Shown: one piece after another, positions 53,285 to 63,127 of the stretch
Layout: every line of letters starts with the position of its first letter
How positions within the stretch are numbered: the stretch's first letter is position 1
Assembly (NCBI RefSeq): GCF_000427405.1
Contig: NZ_KE386492.1
Coordinates: forward strand, 171,690-235,689
DNA length: 64,000 bases
Source: Flectobacillus major DSM 103
GTDB taxonomy: Bacteria > Bacteroidota > Bacteroidia > Cytophagales > Spirosomataceae
Reading direction: 5' to 3'
Position numbers and translations under genes: made by a program
Notes under the pieces: generated by a model
Databases searched by the model: none
The model's input: the letters and a program-made list of their open reading frames with translations, nothing else
Told to the model about the DNA's origin: nothing

Positions 53285-55146
53285 TTTACTTAGGTGCGGC
53301 TATTATTTGTGTACCTGTGGCCAAAAGGCTTGGTATTGGTAGTGTATTGGGCTATATCTTTGCGGGCATTATGATTGGGCCATTTGTGCTGCATTTAGTG
53401 GGGCATGAAGGTGAAGATGTCATGCACGCCACCGAATTTGGGGTGGTTATGATGCTTTTTGTGATTGGTTTAGAGCTTAGCCCTCAGGCATTTTGGAAAA
53501 TGAAAAATCGTATTTTAGGATTAGGAGGTTTACAGCTTTTACTTTCGGCGATAGCTCTTTTTCCTGTATTTTATTTTTTGTTTTCTTTTTCATTGAATGC
53601 TTCATTGGCTTTGGCTTTTTCGTTTGGTATGTCGTCTACGGCTATTGTGTTACAAACCTTAAAAGAAAAGAGCCTGGAAAAAACAGAAGCGGGGCAGTCA
53701 TCTTTTTCGGTATTGCTATTTCAGGATATTGCTGTAATACCGTTATTGGCTATTTTGCCTTTACTGGCGGGTGTAGCACCTACCCAAACGGTTGTTTCTG
53801 AACAGCCTATTATTGCATTTTTACAAACACATACCAGTATTACCATTATTGGAGCGGTATTGTTGATTTTTATTATTGGTCAATTTTTTATCAATCCATT
53901 ATTACATTATATAGCCAAAACGGGTGTTCGTGAATTGTTTACGGCTTCGGCTCTTTTTATTATTATTGGGGTTTCGTGGTTGATGACACAAGTAGGCATT
54001 AGTGCGGCACTTGGGGCTTTTATGGCAGGGGTTTTGTTGGCCAATAGCGAATTTAGGCACGAACTAGAAAGTGACGTTGAGCCATTTAAGGGCTTACTCT
54101 TAGGGGTATTTTTTACAGCTGTTGGTTCTACGATTAATTTTAATGTATTAGCCGAAAAAACAACTCAGATAATGATGGCTGTAGCCAGTATTATGCTGTT
54201 GAAAGGTATTGCATTGGCATTGATAGGCAAATACTACAAAATCAGTGTTACGCAAAATGTACTATTTGCCTTGTTACTCTCGCAAGTGGGCGAGTTTGTG
54301 TTTGTATTGTTGGGGTCTATACTGCAATTTAAGCTTATAGACAAGGCTCAGTCCGATTTTTTTATGGCAACAGTTACGCTTAGTATGATAGTGTCGCCAT
54401 TGTTGTTGTTTGTTTATGAAAAATTTATTGCAAGCTATTTGACACCAATAACCAAAGCCAATAAAGATTACAAAGTAAATCCCGACGAGGAGCATCAAAT
54501 TATTATAGCAGGTTTTAGCCATTTTGGAAGTACTATTGGGCGTTTTTTGCGAGCCAACAATGTTAATGCTACAATTCTGGATAGCGATAGCGACCGTGTT
54601 ACTTTTTTGCGGAAAATGGGCTTCAATGTCCATTTTGGTGATGCCACTCGATTAGATTTATTGGAAGCCGCAGGGGCTGCCAAAGCCAAAATTCTTATTT
54701 CTGCTATTGATTCGCCAGATAAAACCATGGAATTGGCCGAACTCGTCAAAAAGCATTTCCCTCATATCAAGCTATTTTTAAGAGCCAAAAATAGAGACGA
54801 TGCCTTTGATCTGATAGAAAAAGAGTATGAACATGTATATCGTGAAAGTCTTCATAGTTCGGTATACATGGGGGTCGACGTACTAACTGCCCTTGGGCAT
54901 CGCAAATACACCGTAACCCGAAAAGCCAATGACTTTATCAAATACGATACCCAGGCTTTACAAAGATTAGTAAAAACCAAAGATGATATACCTACCTATA
55001 TTTCGAGTGTACGGGAGGAAATAGCCAATGAAGAACGTTTGCTTAATGAAGATTCTAAATTTATGGAAACGGAATTGGACAACGCATGGGATAATTCTTC
55101 ACAAAAGAAATATGAAATAGGTAGAGAAAGATACAGTGACTCATAG
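53254..55146 (+). CDS. Kef-type K+/H+ antiporter (CPA2)
   Basis: 630 residues: about 12 membrane helices (residues about 5-385), with family segments GIGSVLGYIFAGIMIGPFVL and GVSWLMTQVGISAALGAFMAGVLLANSEFR, then a cytoplasmic RCK/TrkA_N domain (about 410-530; IIIAGFSHFGSTIGRFL). It matches KefB/KefC-type glutathione-gated potassium efflux systems that acidify the cytoplasm to protect from electrophiles. Start at 53254 lies inside kefF-like gene, and its hydrophobic start agrees with a first membrane helix. Confidence 0.9.
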   Translation: MAGEILQNGLIYLGAAIICVPVAKRLGIGSVLGYIFAGIMIGPFVLHLVGHEGEDVMHATEFGVVMMLFVIGLELSPQAFWKMKNRILGLGGLQLLLSAIALFPVFYFLFSFSLNASLALAFSFGMSSTAIVLQTLKEKSLEKTEAGQSSFSVLLFQDIAVIPLLAILPLLAGVAPTQTVVSEQPIIAFLQTHTSITIIGAVLLIFIIGQFFINPLLHYIAKTGVRELFTASALFIIIGVSWLMTQVGISAALGAFMAGVLLANSEFRHELESDVEPFKGLLLGVFFTAVGSTINFNVLAEKTTQIMMAVASIMLLKGIALALIGKYYKISVTQNVLFALLLSQVGEFVFVLLGSILQFKLIDKAQSDFFMATVTLSMIVSPLLLFVYEKFIASYLTPITKANKDYKVNPDEEHQIIIAGFSHFGSTIGRFLRANNVNATILDSDSDRVTFLRKMGFNVHFGDATRLDLLEAAGAAKAKILISAIDSPDKTMELAELVKKHFPHIKLFLRAKNRDDAFDLIEKEYEHVYRESLHSSVYMGVDVLTALGHRKYTVTRKANDFIKYDTQALQRLVKTKDDIPTYISSVREEIANEERLLNEDSKFMETELDNAWDNSSQKKYEIGRERYSDS

Positions 55147-55190
55147 AGTTAGTGTTTTGATAATCAGTGAAATAGAATAATTAAACATGC

Positions 55191-55289
55191 GTCATCCCGA
55201 ATTTAGAATAGAGGCCTTTTGTTTGCTCTAAATATTCGGGATGAGGCATGTTTGCATGTTAAATTTCAGAATCAATCATTCACTAAATT
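55191..55289. repeat. Dispersed repeat copy C between convergent genes
   Basis: GTCATCCCGAATTTAGA (55191-55207) pairs with CTAAATATTCGGGATGA (55228-55244), extended by CATGC / GCATG, making a strong hairpin. The following segment to 55289 matches 3995-4026. It lies between the convergent genes ending at 55146 and 55283 and probably ends both. Confidence 0.65.
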
Positions 55290-57457
55290 TTGATTCTTTC
55301 GGATATTTTACAAATATCAAAAGCTGCTTTCTGAATATTAACATACTGCTCAGGAATAAGCAATATACCTTCATCTTCATGCTTATGATGATTTTTGAGC
55401 TGTAACAACTGAAGCTCTTCTACCTTAAAATGGTCTGTTTGAAGTACTTTTATACTAGTTTCTAACAGTTTTTCGGTATTGTCGGCTATGTGTTGAATAT
55501 CATCGAAGTCGGGGATTTCGTCGAAGTGTTCGAGTACGTACAAGGCCAAAGTAGCCGTATAAGATGAAAACAAGTGATTTAATACCGAAAACTGATGAAC
55601 CTCTTTGATACTGGTTTGTTTGCTTTTGGGTTCAGAAAACATCCGCTGAAAGGCCGACGCAAGGTTGGCTGTTTTTACGTACACATTTTTGCGAGCAAGC
55701 TTGTGGGGTAAGCTCTGAAACTCGTTGCCCAAATACAATCCACGTACTTGTCTGAAATACTGTAAGTTGGCCGATAGCATTTCCACAAGGTTCTTTTTGA
55801 GTTTTTCTTTTTCCCAGCTAGGAAACAAAAAGTAACTCGCAATAAACGAAATCCCACCACCAATAAAAGTATCCATTACTCGTTCTTCCAGTACCGAAAT
55901 GTTACCCATTCCCAAGAAATCGTACAGAATTAGAACAAAAGGGGTCATAAATAGCACGCTAACCACATAGTTTTTGCGTTGAAAACTATACGCTCCTAGC
56001 ATACAAAACAGCAATATTACAAACAACACCTGCTTGTTGTGCTGATATGAAAGAATCAATAAACCAAAAATAGCACCAATGATAGTGCCAATAAGCCTAT
56101 GATAATTTCGTTCTTTGGTAAGGCTAAAGGCGGGCTTCATAATCACCATAATGGTAAGGAGAATCCAGTTGCTATGCAAAAAGGCAAAAGATTGGGCAAT
56201 GATATAGCCTACCAACATTACCAAAGCAACTCTTATTGAATGCCTAAAAATTTCGGAATCGAAAGTGAGGTTTTCTTTAAAAGCCTTGGCTTCGTATTCT
56301 TGGTGAGCAATAAAAGGGGTAGTTTCTAGCCCATGAATAGACAAAGATTTTTTCTTGCGGTTTTTAAAATTACCTACAATTTTTTTTAGTCGAAGAAAAA
56401 TATTTTTGATATTAACCTCTATATTTTTTAAAGCCCCAATACTCAGGGTATTGAATTGTGCGGCATCGGGTCCATTTTCAAGTTCGAGAATAGCATTGTG
56501 GAGTTCTTGCAACCTACGAGGAATCGTGGGCGAAAGGTGAGGGGTTGTTCCTAGCTTCATGGCATAGCCAATATTCTCAAGTTCGTCGGCAAGGAGGGTC
56601 AAAATTGCCTCATACTTTTGAAGAATCCCGACGCTATCAAATTGCTGATGAAGGTTTTTGTAGTTATAGAACGTAGACATAATTTGCTCGAATAAGTCGA
56701 TTAAGTCTACAAAAACAACTACCAAAAATCTGCCTTCTTGGGTAGATTCCCGAACAATTTCTCGTGTTTTAAACAACAACTCCCGAACGGCATCTTGTTT
56801 TTCGTTTACTACAATTTGGGCTTCAATTAGCTTGGTATAGTTTTCGTCATAATTGATATTTTCTTTATAAAATCCTGCTTTGATTTTCATAAATTTAGCT
56901 ACCTCAACAATACAATCACCCAAAGATTGTTGGGCCAGCCGATACGGCATAATACGGTATAACGATATACTAAGAGCCGTATACCAAGCACCACCAATGA
57001 GGATATACAAAGCATGCAAAATGATTTCATGCAAGGGGCGGCCATCGCCAATGCTGAGTGTCATAACCAGCAATGCGGCTGTACCAATAGAGGCAGCACG
57101 CAGGCCATAGACATAAAACATTGAGAAAAAGAAGCTAAAGCCAGCAATAAGAATGCCCAGAAAAATAGCTGATAAATTGGCTAGCCCAGTACAAAGTGCT
57201 ACAAAACAGACAATCAGCGTAGTAGTGAGCATGGCATTGCGGCGATGCACAATAGGCCCTGGCGAATCAACAACACTGGCACATAAAGCACCTAGTGAAA
57301 TAGTCATTCCTACGTTTATTTTGTCAAATTCGAGAAGAAGAAGACTAGGAAATAGTACCCCGAAGGTTATTCTGAGTCCATCTCCAAAATAAGAGCTTAA
57401 TACAAAGTTCTTGACTTCATTGCTGGGACGTTGAGCACTGTAGGGCATAAGTTTCAA
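55283..57457 (-). CDS. FUSC-family membrane protein (YccS/YhfK-like)
   Basis: 724 residues with two blocks of membrane helices (about 25-180 and about 395-545) and a soluble helical region between and after them. Patterns typical of FUSC/YccS proteins include DKINVGMTISLGALCASVVDSPGP near the start and SNWILLTIMVIMKPAFSLTKERNYHRLIGTIIGAIFG in the second block. Members include aromatic acid exporters such as AaeB; the substrate here is unknown. The C-terminal helical domain lies in the cytoplasm. Confidence 0.9.
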   Translation of the reverse strand: MKLMPYSAQRPSNEVKNFVLSSYFGDGLRITFGVLFPSLLLLEFDKINVGMTISLGALCASVVDSPGPIVHRRNAMLTTTLIVCFVALCTGLANLSAIFLGILIAGFSFFFSMFYVYGLRAASIGTAALLVMTLSIGDGRPLHEIILHALYILIGGAWYTALSISLYRIMPYRLAQQSLGDCIVEVAKFMKIKAGFYKENINYDENYTKLIEAQIVVNEKQDAVRELLFKTREIVRESTQEGRFLVVVFVDLIDLFEQIMSTFYNYKNLHQQFDSVGILQKYEAILTLLADELENIGYAMKLGTTPHLSPTIPRRLQELHNAILELENGPDAAQFNTLSIGALKNIEVNIKNIFLRLKKIVGNFKNRKKKSLSIHGLETTPFIAHQEYEAKAFKENLTFDSEIFRHSIRVALVMLVGYIIAQSFAFLHSNWILLTIMVIMKPAFSLTKERNYHRLIGTIIGAIFGLLILSYQHNKQVLFVILLFCMLGAYSFQRKNYVVSVLFMTPFVLILYDFLGMGNISVLEERVMDTFIGGGISFIASYFLFPSWEKEKLKKNLVEMLSANLQYFRQVRGLYLGNEFQSLPHKLARKNVYVKTANLASAFQRMFSEPKSKQTSIKEVHQFSVLNHLFSSYTATLALYVLEHFDEIPDFDDIQHIADNTEKLLETSIKVLQTDHFKVEELQLLQLKNHHKHEDEGILLIPEQYVNIQKAAFDICKISERIKI

Positions 57458-57550
57458 TATTAAGATTGTCGAAAAACCAATATACCATTAGTTTTTATCT
57501 CAAGATTATTATGGCGTTAATGGCATTTTTTCGGATTATAGATGCAAATA

Positions 57551-57581
57551 AAGTGGGTATTTGTCAATAAAATACCCACTT
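57551..57581 (-). terminator. Terminator of the two-component pair
   Basis: Perfect 12-base arms AAGTGGGTATTT (57551-57562) and complement (57570-57581), 7 bases after the response regulator stop, with a TATTT tail on the minus strand. Confidence 0.6.
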
Positions 57582-57587
57582 CTTTGT

Positions 57588-57989
57588 TTATTCTTGGAAT
57601 AACTTGATTTGTTTCAAATTGTCGAAAGTAAGAGGCTTGGTAATAAAGCCAAAAACCTCTTCAAAACTATTGGCTTTTTCAATGTCGGAAGGGTTAATAG
57701 ATGAGCTAACGACATATATTGGGATTTCTTTTTCAAATTTGCCCTTGATATTAGCGTATTCCTCCAGGAACTCCCAACCGTCCATGATGGGCATATTAAT
57801 ATCTAATAAAATCAAATCAGGAATGACATCGTTTGTTGTGTCAAGCTCTTTCAGATAATTGAACCCTGTCAACCCATTCTCAAAAATAATTAGGCTTTTG
57901 CAAAAATTCTTAGATACTAATAATTTTTTCACCCAAAATCCATAGATGTTGTCATCATCTATTACACATATTGTTTCTACAGGTTTCAT
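57588..57989 (-). CDS. Single-domain response regulator
   Basis: 133 residues, only a receiver domain: acidic pocket IDDDN (residues 9-13), phosphoacceptor Asp in LILLDINMP (about residue 63), Thr/Ser and Lys positions VVSSS (about 96) and TKPL (about 118). It has no output domain. The start codon overlaps the kinase stop by one base (TAATG), so the pair is translationally coupled and forms one phosphorelay. It may pass the phosphate to another protein. Confidence 0.9.
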   Translation of the reverse strand: MKPVETICVIDDDNIYGFWVKKLLVSKNFCKSLIIFENGLTGFNYLKELDTTNDVIPDLILLDINMPIMDGWEFLEEYANIKGKFEKEIPIYVVSSSINPSDIEKANSFEEVFGFITKPLTFDNLKQIKLFQE

Positions 57990-59845
57990 TAAAATGTTAT
58001 CTTAAATGTTGTACCAATATTCTCTTGACTCGTTACCTCAATTGTACTTCCCATCAAATCTAGCTGGTTTTTGGTTAAAAATAAACCAAATCCTTTTGCA
58101 TCGGGGTGGTTATGGAAAGTGTTGTACATACCAAAAATCTTTTTACCTTGCTTTTCAAGATTGATTCCCTGTCCGTTATCTTCAAAAGACAATGTTATCT
58201 TTTCATTTTCAACGCCAGAACGAATCTTGATAATAGGGGGTAACTTAGGCTTTCGGTATTTGATGGCATTGGCTATAATATTCAAAAAGATGCTTTCTAA
58301 ATAGGCTGGAATATATTTAATAAAAGGAGCGTCCATAAAATTAGCTTCAATTTGAGCTTTTTGTTGCTGAATATCGGCTAGCAATGCAATACAAGTTTGG
58401 TCTAAAACATCTTGAAAATAGATTTTAGTTTTAGGTTTTTGTACTTGTGATTGAATCATTAATACGTCATTGAGGTGAAGAATAGTGTTGCTGAGGTTTC
58501 CTGAAATTTTTTTGATGCTTTGTAAAAGCTGAATACGTTCTTCATCGGAGTTGCATTCTTCAATAAAATTGGTTACCATTTCTAGGTTTCCTGTGTGTGA
58601 CCTCAGGTTATGCGACACAATATGAGCAAAATTTAGCAATTTACTATTCTGTTCATTGATGATTTTCAAAGAATCTTGTAGCGAAAGCTCTTTTTTCTTT
58701 TCATCATTTATATCTTTTATTACGCCTCTAATCCCAATTATTTTTTGTTGTTCACTCATAACAGGACTTCCAATGACCCTTACCCAAACTTGGTTTTGGT
58801 TGTGAGTCACCAGTAAACAAGTAACATCGAATGGCTTACCATACTGAATCGTTTCGAAAAAAGCGGCTTTTATGATACTTTGTGAGCTTTCATGATAATA
58901 ACCAAAAGCTTCTTCTAAAGAAGGTGGGTCGTTGAATGGATATTCGTGAATTTCTTTAACCCCCTTCGACCAAAATATTTTTTGGTCATTTAATGATACC
59001 TCCCAGCCTCCAATTTTGGCTAACCGTGAAGACTCGGTCAGTAAAAATTCATTACTTTCGAGGCTTGCCCGATAAGCCACTGTTTCAGTTATATCAATAA
59101 TAGAGCCAGACATTTTGATGGGTTCGGTATCGCTATTCCATTTGGCTTGTCCCGACGATTGAAACCACTTGTATATACCTGATTTGGTAAGTAGTCGGAT
59201 TTCAGTTTTATAATTTTTTTTCTGATAAAGATGTGCGTATATACAACGGTTGGTTTTTTCTCTGTCGTCGGGGTGAAGTAATACATTCATGAAGGTATTG
59301 AACGAAGGCTCTATTTCGTAAGGCTGATATCCCAGCAATTCATAAAACTTGGGCGACCACCACGAGCTATCGTTTTGTAAATCCCAGTCCCAAATTCCCG
59401 CATCAATCCCCTTTACAATAAGTTCTAATTCTACTTGATACTCATGATAGGGGTTATTTTCTTTAGGGTTTTTGATAAGATAAGTCACATTGGTGAATGT
59501 TCCTATTAGTTTGGTAGCCAGTTGGTTGGAGTCTCTTTGCTGTACAAATCCGTTTAGTTGATAATACACAAACTCGCCCTGTATATTATATAACCGTATT
59601 TTACGCTCGAAATAATCGCTAGTACGGGTGAATCCTCGGATAGTCGATTCTTGTAAAAGTGGTAAGTCTAAAACGTAGGTTTTACTTTTGAGGCTGTCTA
59701 AATCCGTGATGATATTATTTACCAAGCCAAGTTGATAATTGATATGACTAGAGATATAGAATTCTTGGGTGGATATATCCCAAACCCAAAGATTTGGAAT
59801 ACCAAGCTTGGTAATAGTTTCCCATACTTCGCTGCTTGTTTTCAT
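57989..59845 (-). CDS. PAS-type sensor histidine kinase
   Basis: 618 residues, without membrane helices, so cytoplasmic. It has about three PAS domains (WVWDISTQEFYISSHI near 20; GIDAGIWDWDLQNDSSWWSPKFYELLGYQPYEI near 150; GGWEVSLNDQKIFWSKGVKEIHEY near 285), each with a PAC tail, then a HisKA-type dimer region with NFAHIVSHNLRSHTGNL (His at about 420) and HATPase_c to the end (FGLFLTKNQLDLMGS). Ligands of the PAS domains are unknown. It is followed by its response regulator partner. Confidence 0.92.
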   Translation of the reverse strand: MKTSSEVWETITKLGIPNLWVWDISTQEFYISSHINYQLGLVNNIITDLDSLKSKTYVLDLPLLQESTIRGFTRTSDYFERKIRLYNIQGEFVYYQLNGFVQQRDSNQLATKLIGTFTNVTYLIKNPKENNPYHEYQVELELIVKGIDAGIWDWDLQNDSSWWSPKFYELLGYQPYEIEPSFNTFMNVLLHPDDREKTNRCIYAHLYQKKNYKTEIRLLTKSGIYKWFQSSGQAKWNSDTEPIKMSGSIIDITETVAYRASLESNEFLLTESSRLAKIGGWEVSLNDQKIFWSKGVKEIHEYPFNDPPSLEEAFGYYHESSQSIIKAAFFETIQYGKPFDVTCLLVTHNQNQVWVRVIGSPVMSEQQKIIGIRGVIKDINDEKKKELSLQDSLKIINEQNSKLLNFAHIVSHNLRSHTGNLEMVTNFIEECNSDEERIQLLQSIKKISGNLSNTILHLNDVLMIQSQVQKPKTKIYFQDVLDQTCIALLADIQQQKAQIEANFMDAPFIKYIPAYLESIFLNIIANAIKYRKPKLPPIIKIRSGVENEKITLSFEDNGQGINLEKQGKKIFGMYNTFHNHPDAKGFGLFLTKNQLDLMGSTIEVTSQENIGTTFKITF

Positions 59846-60058
59846 ATATTTTTTTGTGTGTTAAGAGTCCTCTCATATTGTATATGTTTAAATATATGTA
59901 GAAATAATGAAATAATTATTGGAATTATCAGATAGGAGAAATGAGTAATATGAGAGATATTTAAGTAAAGATTACGGTAAAATTTCTACAATAATAGTAA
60001 GTTTATTTGAGGAGTGTTAACAAATGTCAGGAGAAATTGTCCAAAATATTAAGCTATA

Positions 60059-60099
60059 AAAATTTATCGACAAAAAATGGTTTTTTATCGATAAATTTT
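60059..60099 (-). terminator. Terminator of the hybrid kinase gene
   Basis: AAAATTTATCGA (60059-60070) and complement (60088-60099) extended inside by AAAAAA / TTTTTT. It follows the stop of the gene at 60113 by about 14 bases. The rest of 59846-60058 shows no gene. Confidence 0.6.
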
Positions 60100-60112
60100 A
60101 TGATTTTGTCTG

Positions 60113-61822
60113 TTAATCAATAAGTTCTTTTTCAGATATGTATTTGAAATGCTTGGCTAATAACAAATAAAGTTCATTAGCTGTATGTGGTTTCAATAGG
60201 TAATCGTTCATTTTATGTTTAAAAGCAAGCTCTACGGTTTCAAGGTTATTGTCGGCCGAGCTAGCAATAATTGGAACATTAGGTAAGATTTTTCTAATCT
60301 CGTCGGTAAGCTCAAAGCCGTTCATGTCGGGCATTTGTAGGTCAATAATAATGAGGTCGAACCGATGCCCTTGTTTGATGAGTTCTAATGCCTCGATCGG
60401 TGAGCTGTTTGTTTGAACCTTGATACCTTTTTTGCTTAGATTTCTTGAGATAATTTTGAGGTTAATGTCATTATCGTCGACTGCCAAAACATCGTATCCT
60501 TTAAAATCAAAAAGAGTAGAATCGATATTGACCTTGGGTTGTGGTGGTGCCACCTCAAACTGAATAGAGAAGTAGAAATTTGACCCCTTATTGACTTCGC
60601 TTTCTACATGAATGGTACTATTGAACAATGCCAAAATTCGTTTGATGATGGCCAAGCCAAGTCCTGTACCTCCAAATTGTCGGGTAGTGAGTGCCGAAGC
60701 CTGTGCAAATTCATCGAATATTTTATTTTTTGAATCTTCGGCAATACCTATACCTGTATCTATTACTTCAAATTTGATAGTAATATTTTTTTCATCTACA
60801 GGTATTTGTGGCGAAGCCTTAATGGTAATAGTGCCATTTTTGGTAAACTTCACGGCATTCGACACTAAGTTGTTGATTACCTGAACCAGTCGGGTAGGGT
60901 CGCCTTTGATATAGGCTGGAATACTTTCGTCTACCTCTACTTTAATTTGATTCTTTCTTTCTTTTGCTCTGTGCCAATTAATTTCAACGATATTGTTGAC
61001 TAAATCTACTAAATGGAAAGGTATATGCTCTATTTGTACTTTTTGAGCTTCGAGCTTGCTATAATCCAATATATCGTTGATAATCGACAGAAGGGTTTCT
61101 CCTGTAAATTTAAGGACTTTCAATGGGGCTTCTTGTTCAGCCCTCGGTGATTCTTCCAACAGTAAATTGATATTGCTCAAAATAGCGTGCAAAGGTGTTC
61201 TGATTTCATGGCTCATCATCGACAAAAATACCGATTTTGCTTTTAGAGCTTCTTCCAAATGATTTTTGGCCAATTCCAGTTCACTATTTTTTCGTTCTAA
61301 ATCGTCCTTAATTTTTTCAAGCTCAAGGGTTTTTTTTCTTAGTTCGAGCTGGCTAATCACCTGATTGGCCAAAGCTTTGAGGGCATCAACCTGTTCAGAT
61401 TGTAATGTTCTGGGCTTATTGTCGAGTACGCACAAAGTACCAAGTGCATAGCCTTTGGCATTGACAAGCGGAATACCCGCATAAAAAGCAATATTGTGGG
61501 GGGCCTCTACAAAAGGGTTATCATGAAAGCGTTCGTCTTTATTGGTATCTTCAATAATTAATGGTTGGCTGGGGTTCAGAATTGTATGGGCACAAAATGA
61601 AATATCTCGTGGAGTTTCAGTAATATCAATACCTTGGACAGATTTAAACCATTGACGATTCTGGTCAACAATACTTATAAGCGATAAGGGAGTTTGGCAT
61701 ATTTCCTGAGCAATTTTGGTGATAAATTCAAAATCATCTTCTGGCAAAGTATCTAGGATTTGATAGCTTCTTAGAGCCTCTAATCTTTGCGATTCGTTAA
61801 AAGGTAAGCTTGCCTTTATCAT
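60113..61822 (-). CDS. GAF-domain hybrid histidine kinase
   Basis: 569 residues. Order: GAF (about 5-155; CQTPLSLISIVDQNRQWFKS), coiled coil (about 155-195), HisKA with His at FLSMMSHEIRTPLHAI (about 205-220), HATPase_c (about 315-425; GGTGLGLAIIKRIL) and a C-terminal receiver (about 440-560; DLIIIDLQMPDMNGFEL). No membrane segment is seen, so it senses an internal signal. The receiver may feed an Hpt protein elsewhere. No regulator gene is adjacent. The gap 61823-62235 shows neither gene nor clear signal. Confidence 0.92.
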   Translation of the reverse strand: MIKASLPFNESQRLEALRSYQILDTLPEDDFEFITKIAQEICQTPLSLISIVDQNRQWFKSVQGIDITETPRDISFCAHTILNPSQPLIIEDTNKDERFHDNPFVEAPHNIAFYAGIPLVNAKGYALGTLCVLDNKPRTLQSEQVDALKALANQVISQLELRKKTLELEKIKDDLERKNSELELAKNHLEEALKAKSVFLSMMSHEIRTPLHAILSNINLLLEESPRAEQEAPLKVLKFTGETLLSIINDILDYSKLEAQKVQIEHIPFHLVDLVNNIVEINWHRAKERKNQIKVEVDESIPAYIKGDPTRLVQVINNLVSNAVKFTKNGTITIKASPQIPVDEKNITIKFEVIDTGIGIAEDSKNKIFDEFAQASALTTRQFGGTGLGLAIIKRILALFNSTIHVESEVNKGSNFYFSIQFEVAPPQPKVNIDSTLFDFKGYDVLAVDDNDINLKIISRNLSKKGIKVQTNSSPIEALELIKQGHRFDLIIIDLQMPDMNGFELTDEIRKILPNVPIIASSADNNLETVELAFKHKMNDYLLKPHTANELYLLLAKHFKYISEKELID

Positions 61823-62235
61823 AAGTAATTCTATTTTGTGATTAGTACAAATGGCTTAAACCCATCCATATTGATAGTACAAATGAGCTTTGTTGGGAAG
61901 TAGACCTCACAACAAACATGCTATCGATGAATAAATCGAAGGTTTATGAAATTTTGAAAATGAGCATATCTCTTATTCTTGGCAAAAGAAAAGAGCATTT
62001 TTTTGACTACTTAGGAAGCAATACAAAGGACAAAAATGCCTTTGTTTTCATATAGTTTTATTAGGCTAATTATAATAATATGACGAAAAAAGATAAATTT
62101 CGACACAGAGCATTATAGACTAAAGATAAAGAAAAAAAAGTTACTTTGTTTGTATTGATGTTTTTCGTAGAATAATAAATTTTAAAGGAGAAATTTAGTT
62201 ATATATCTAGTAATAATAAATGTGTCATTTCTATT

Positions 62236-62940
62236 TTAAATAGACTTTATCCTAAATACAATTGTACCTCGTGATATTGGAGGGGTTTCGTCGCGAACAA
62301 TTCTTTTGAACTGAGCCCTTGCAACAGCCTCTTTATATAGAGCCGTAATGCTAGGTGTTAAACTGGTTTTGAGTGTTCTGATATTGAGTATATTACCTCT
62401 ATCATCGACAACAATTTCAAACTTTACGATACCTGATTCGTCAGAGTCGTCGGCTACGAGTGGTTTACTTTTGAACGCCCATCCATCCATACTTAGCAGT
62501 GTACCTGTAAAATTATCGCCGTCGCCTTCACCCGACCTTGTGGGTTTTTTGATAGGTACAGTGTTGTATCCCATCTGGTTTATAGATGAACTAGGTGGTT
62601 CGGCGGCTCGTATTTTGACGGGACTAGGTCTTTTAGATGAAATGGATTCTCCAATTTTTTCTTTCTTTTTATAATTTGGAGCTGCCTGTCCACCACCCGA
62701 CTTGATAGGCTGTTTGGGCCTTGGTTGTATTTTTTTAGGAGGAACTGGAGGACTAGGTTGAGGTTTAGCAGTCAAAATCGTTAGTTCAGAAGCATGTTTT
62801 ATCTGGGTAGTTATGGTTTGCTGTTGCCAAATAACAGTTTTCATACAAAAATAAATAAGGCCAGCAGAAAGCACCAAGCTCCAGAAAAGAGCCTTTTCTT
62901 TATTTTTCCGTTCTTCTAATTGCTGTTGGTATGATTTCAT
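62236..62940 (-). CDS. TonB-like energy transducer-type protein
   Basis: 234 residues from ATG at 62940; an ATG at 62985 would add 15 residues in front of a normal start. One membrane helix near the N-terminus (about 15-32; ALFWSLVLSAGLIYFCM) is followed by a proline/lysine-rich periplasmic linker (KPQPSPPVPPKKIQPRPKQP) and a C-terminal domain (about 165-234; GIVKFEIVVDDRGNILNIRTL, ARAQFKR) of the TonB/TolA type. Such proteins transmit proton-motive energy to outer membrane receptors. No exbB or exbD lies nearby. It follows the glycosyltransferase gene. Confidence 0.8.
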   Translation of the reverse strand: MKSYQQQLEERKNKEKALFWSLVLSAGLIYFCMKTVIWQQQTITTQIKHASELTILTAKPQPSPPVPPKKIQPRPKQPIKSGGGQAAPNYKKKEKIGESISSKRPSPVKIRAAEPPSSSINQMGYNTVPIKKPTRSGEGDGDNFTGTLLSMDGWAFKSKPLVADDSDESGIVKFEIVVDDRGNILNIRTLKTSLTPSITALYKEAVARAQFKRIVRDETPPISRGTIVFRIKSI

Positions 62941-63084
62941 AGTAGTAGTAGTGGGTTCGTATTGTATGTAAAAATACAATTTCATTTGATAGAATCCACA
63001 ACTAGCGTACTTATTGTATCAATAAAAATGAAGATAACCTGTTCGTTATAAGGCTAATAGGATTAAAGAGTAGAATGAAGAGAA

Positions 63085-63120
63085 TGGCCAATTCAGAGTA
63101 TATTGCTACCGAATTGGCCA
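63085..63120 (-). terminator. Terminator of the glycosyltransferase gene
   Basis: TGGCCAATTC (63085-63094) and complement (63111-63120) form a 10-base stem 7 bases after the gene end. Confidence 0.6.
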
Positions 63121-63127
63121 ATATGAT

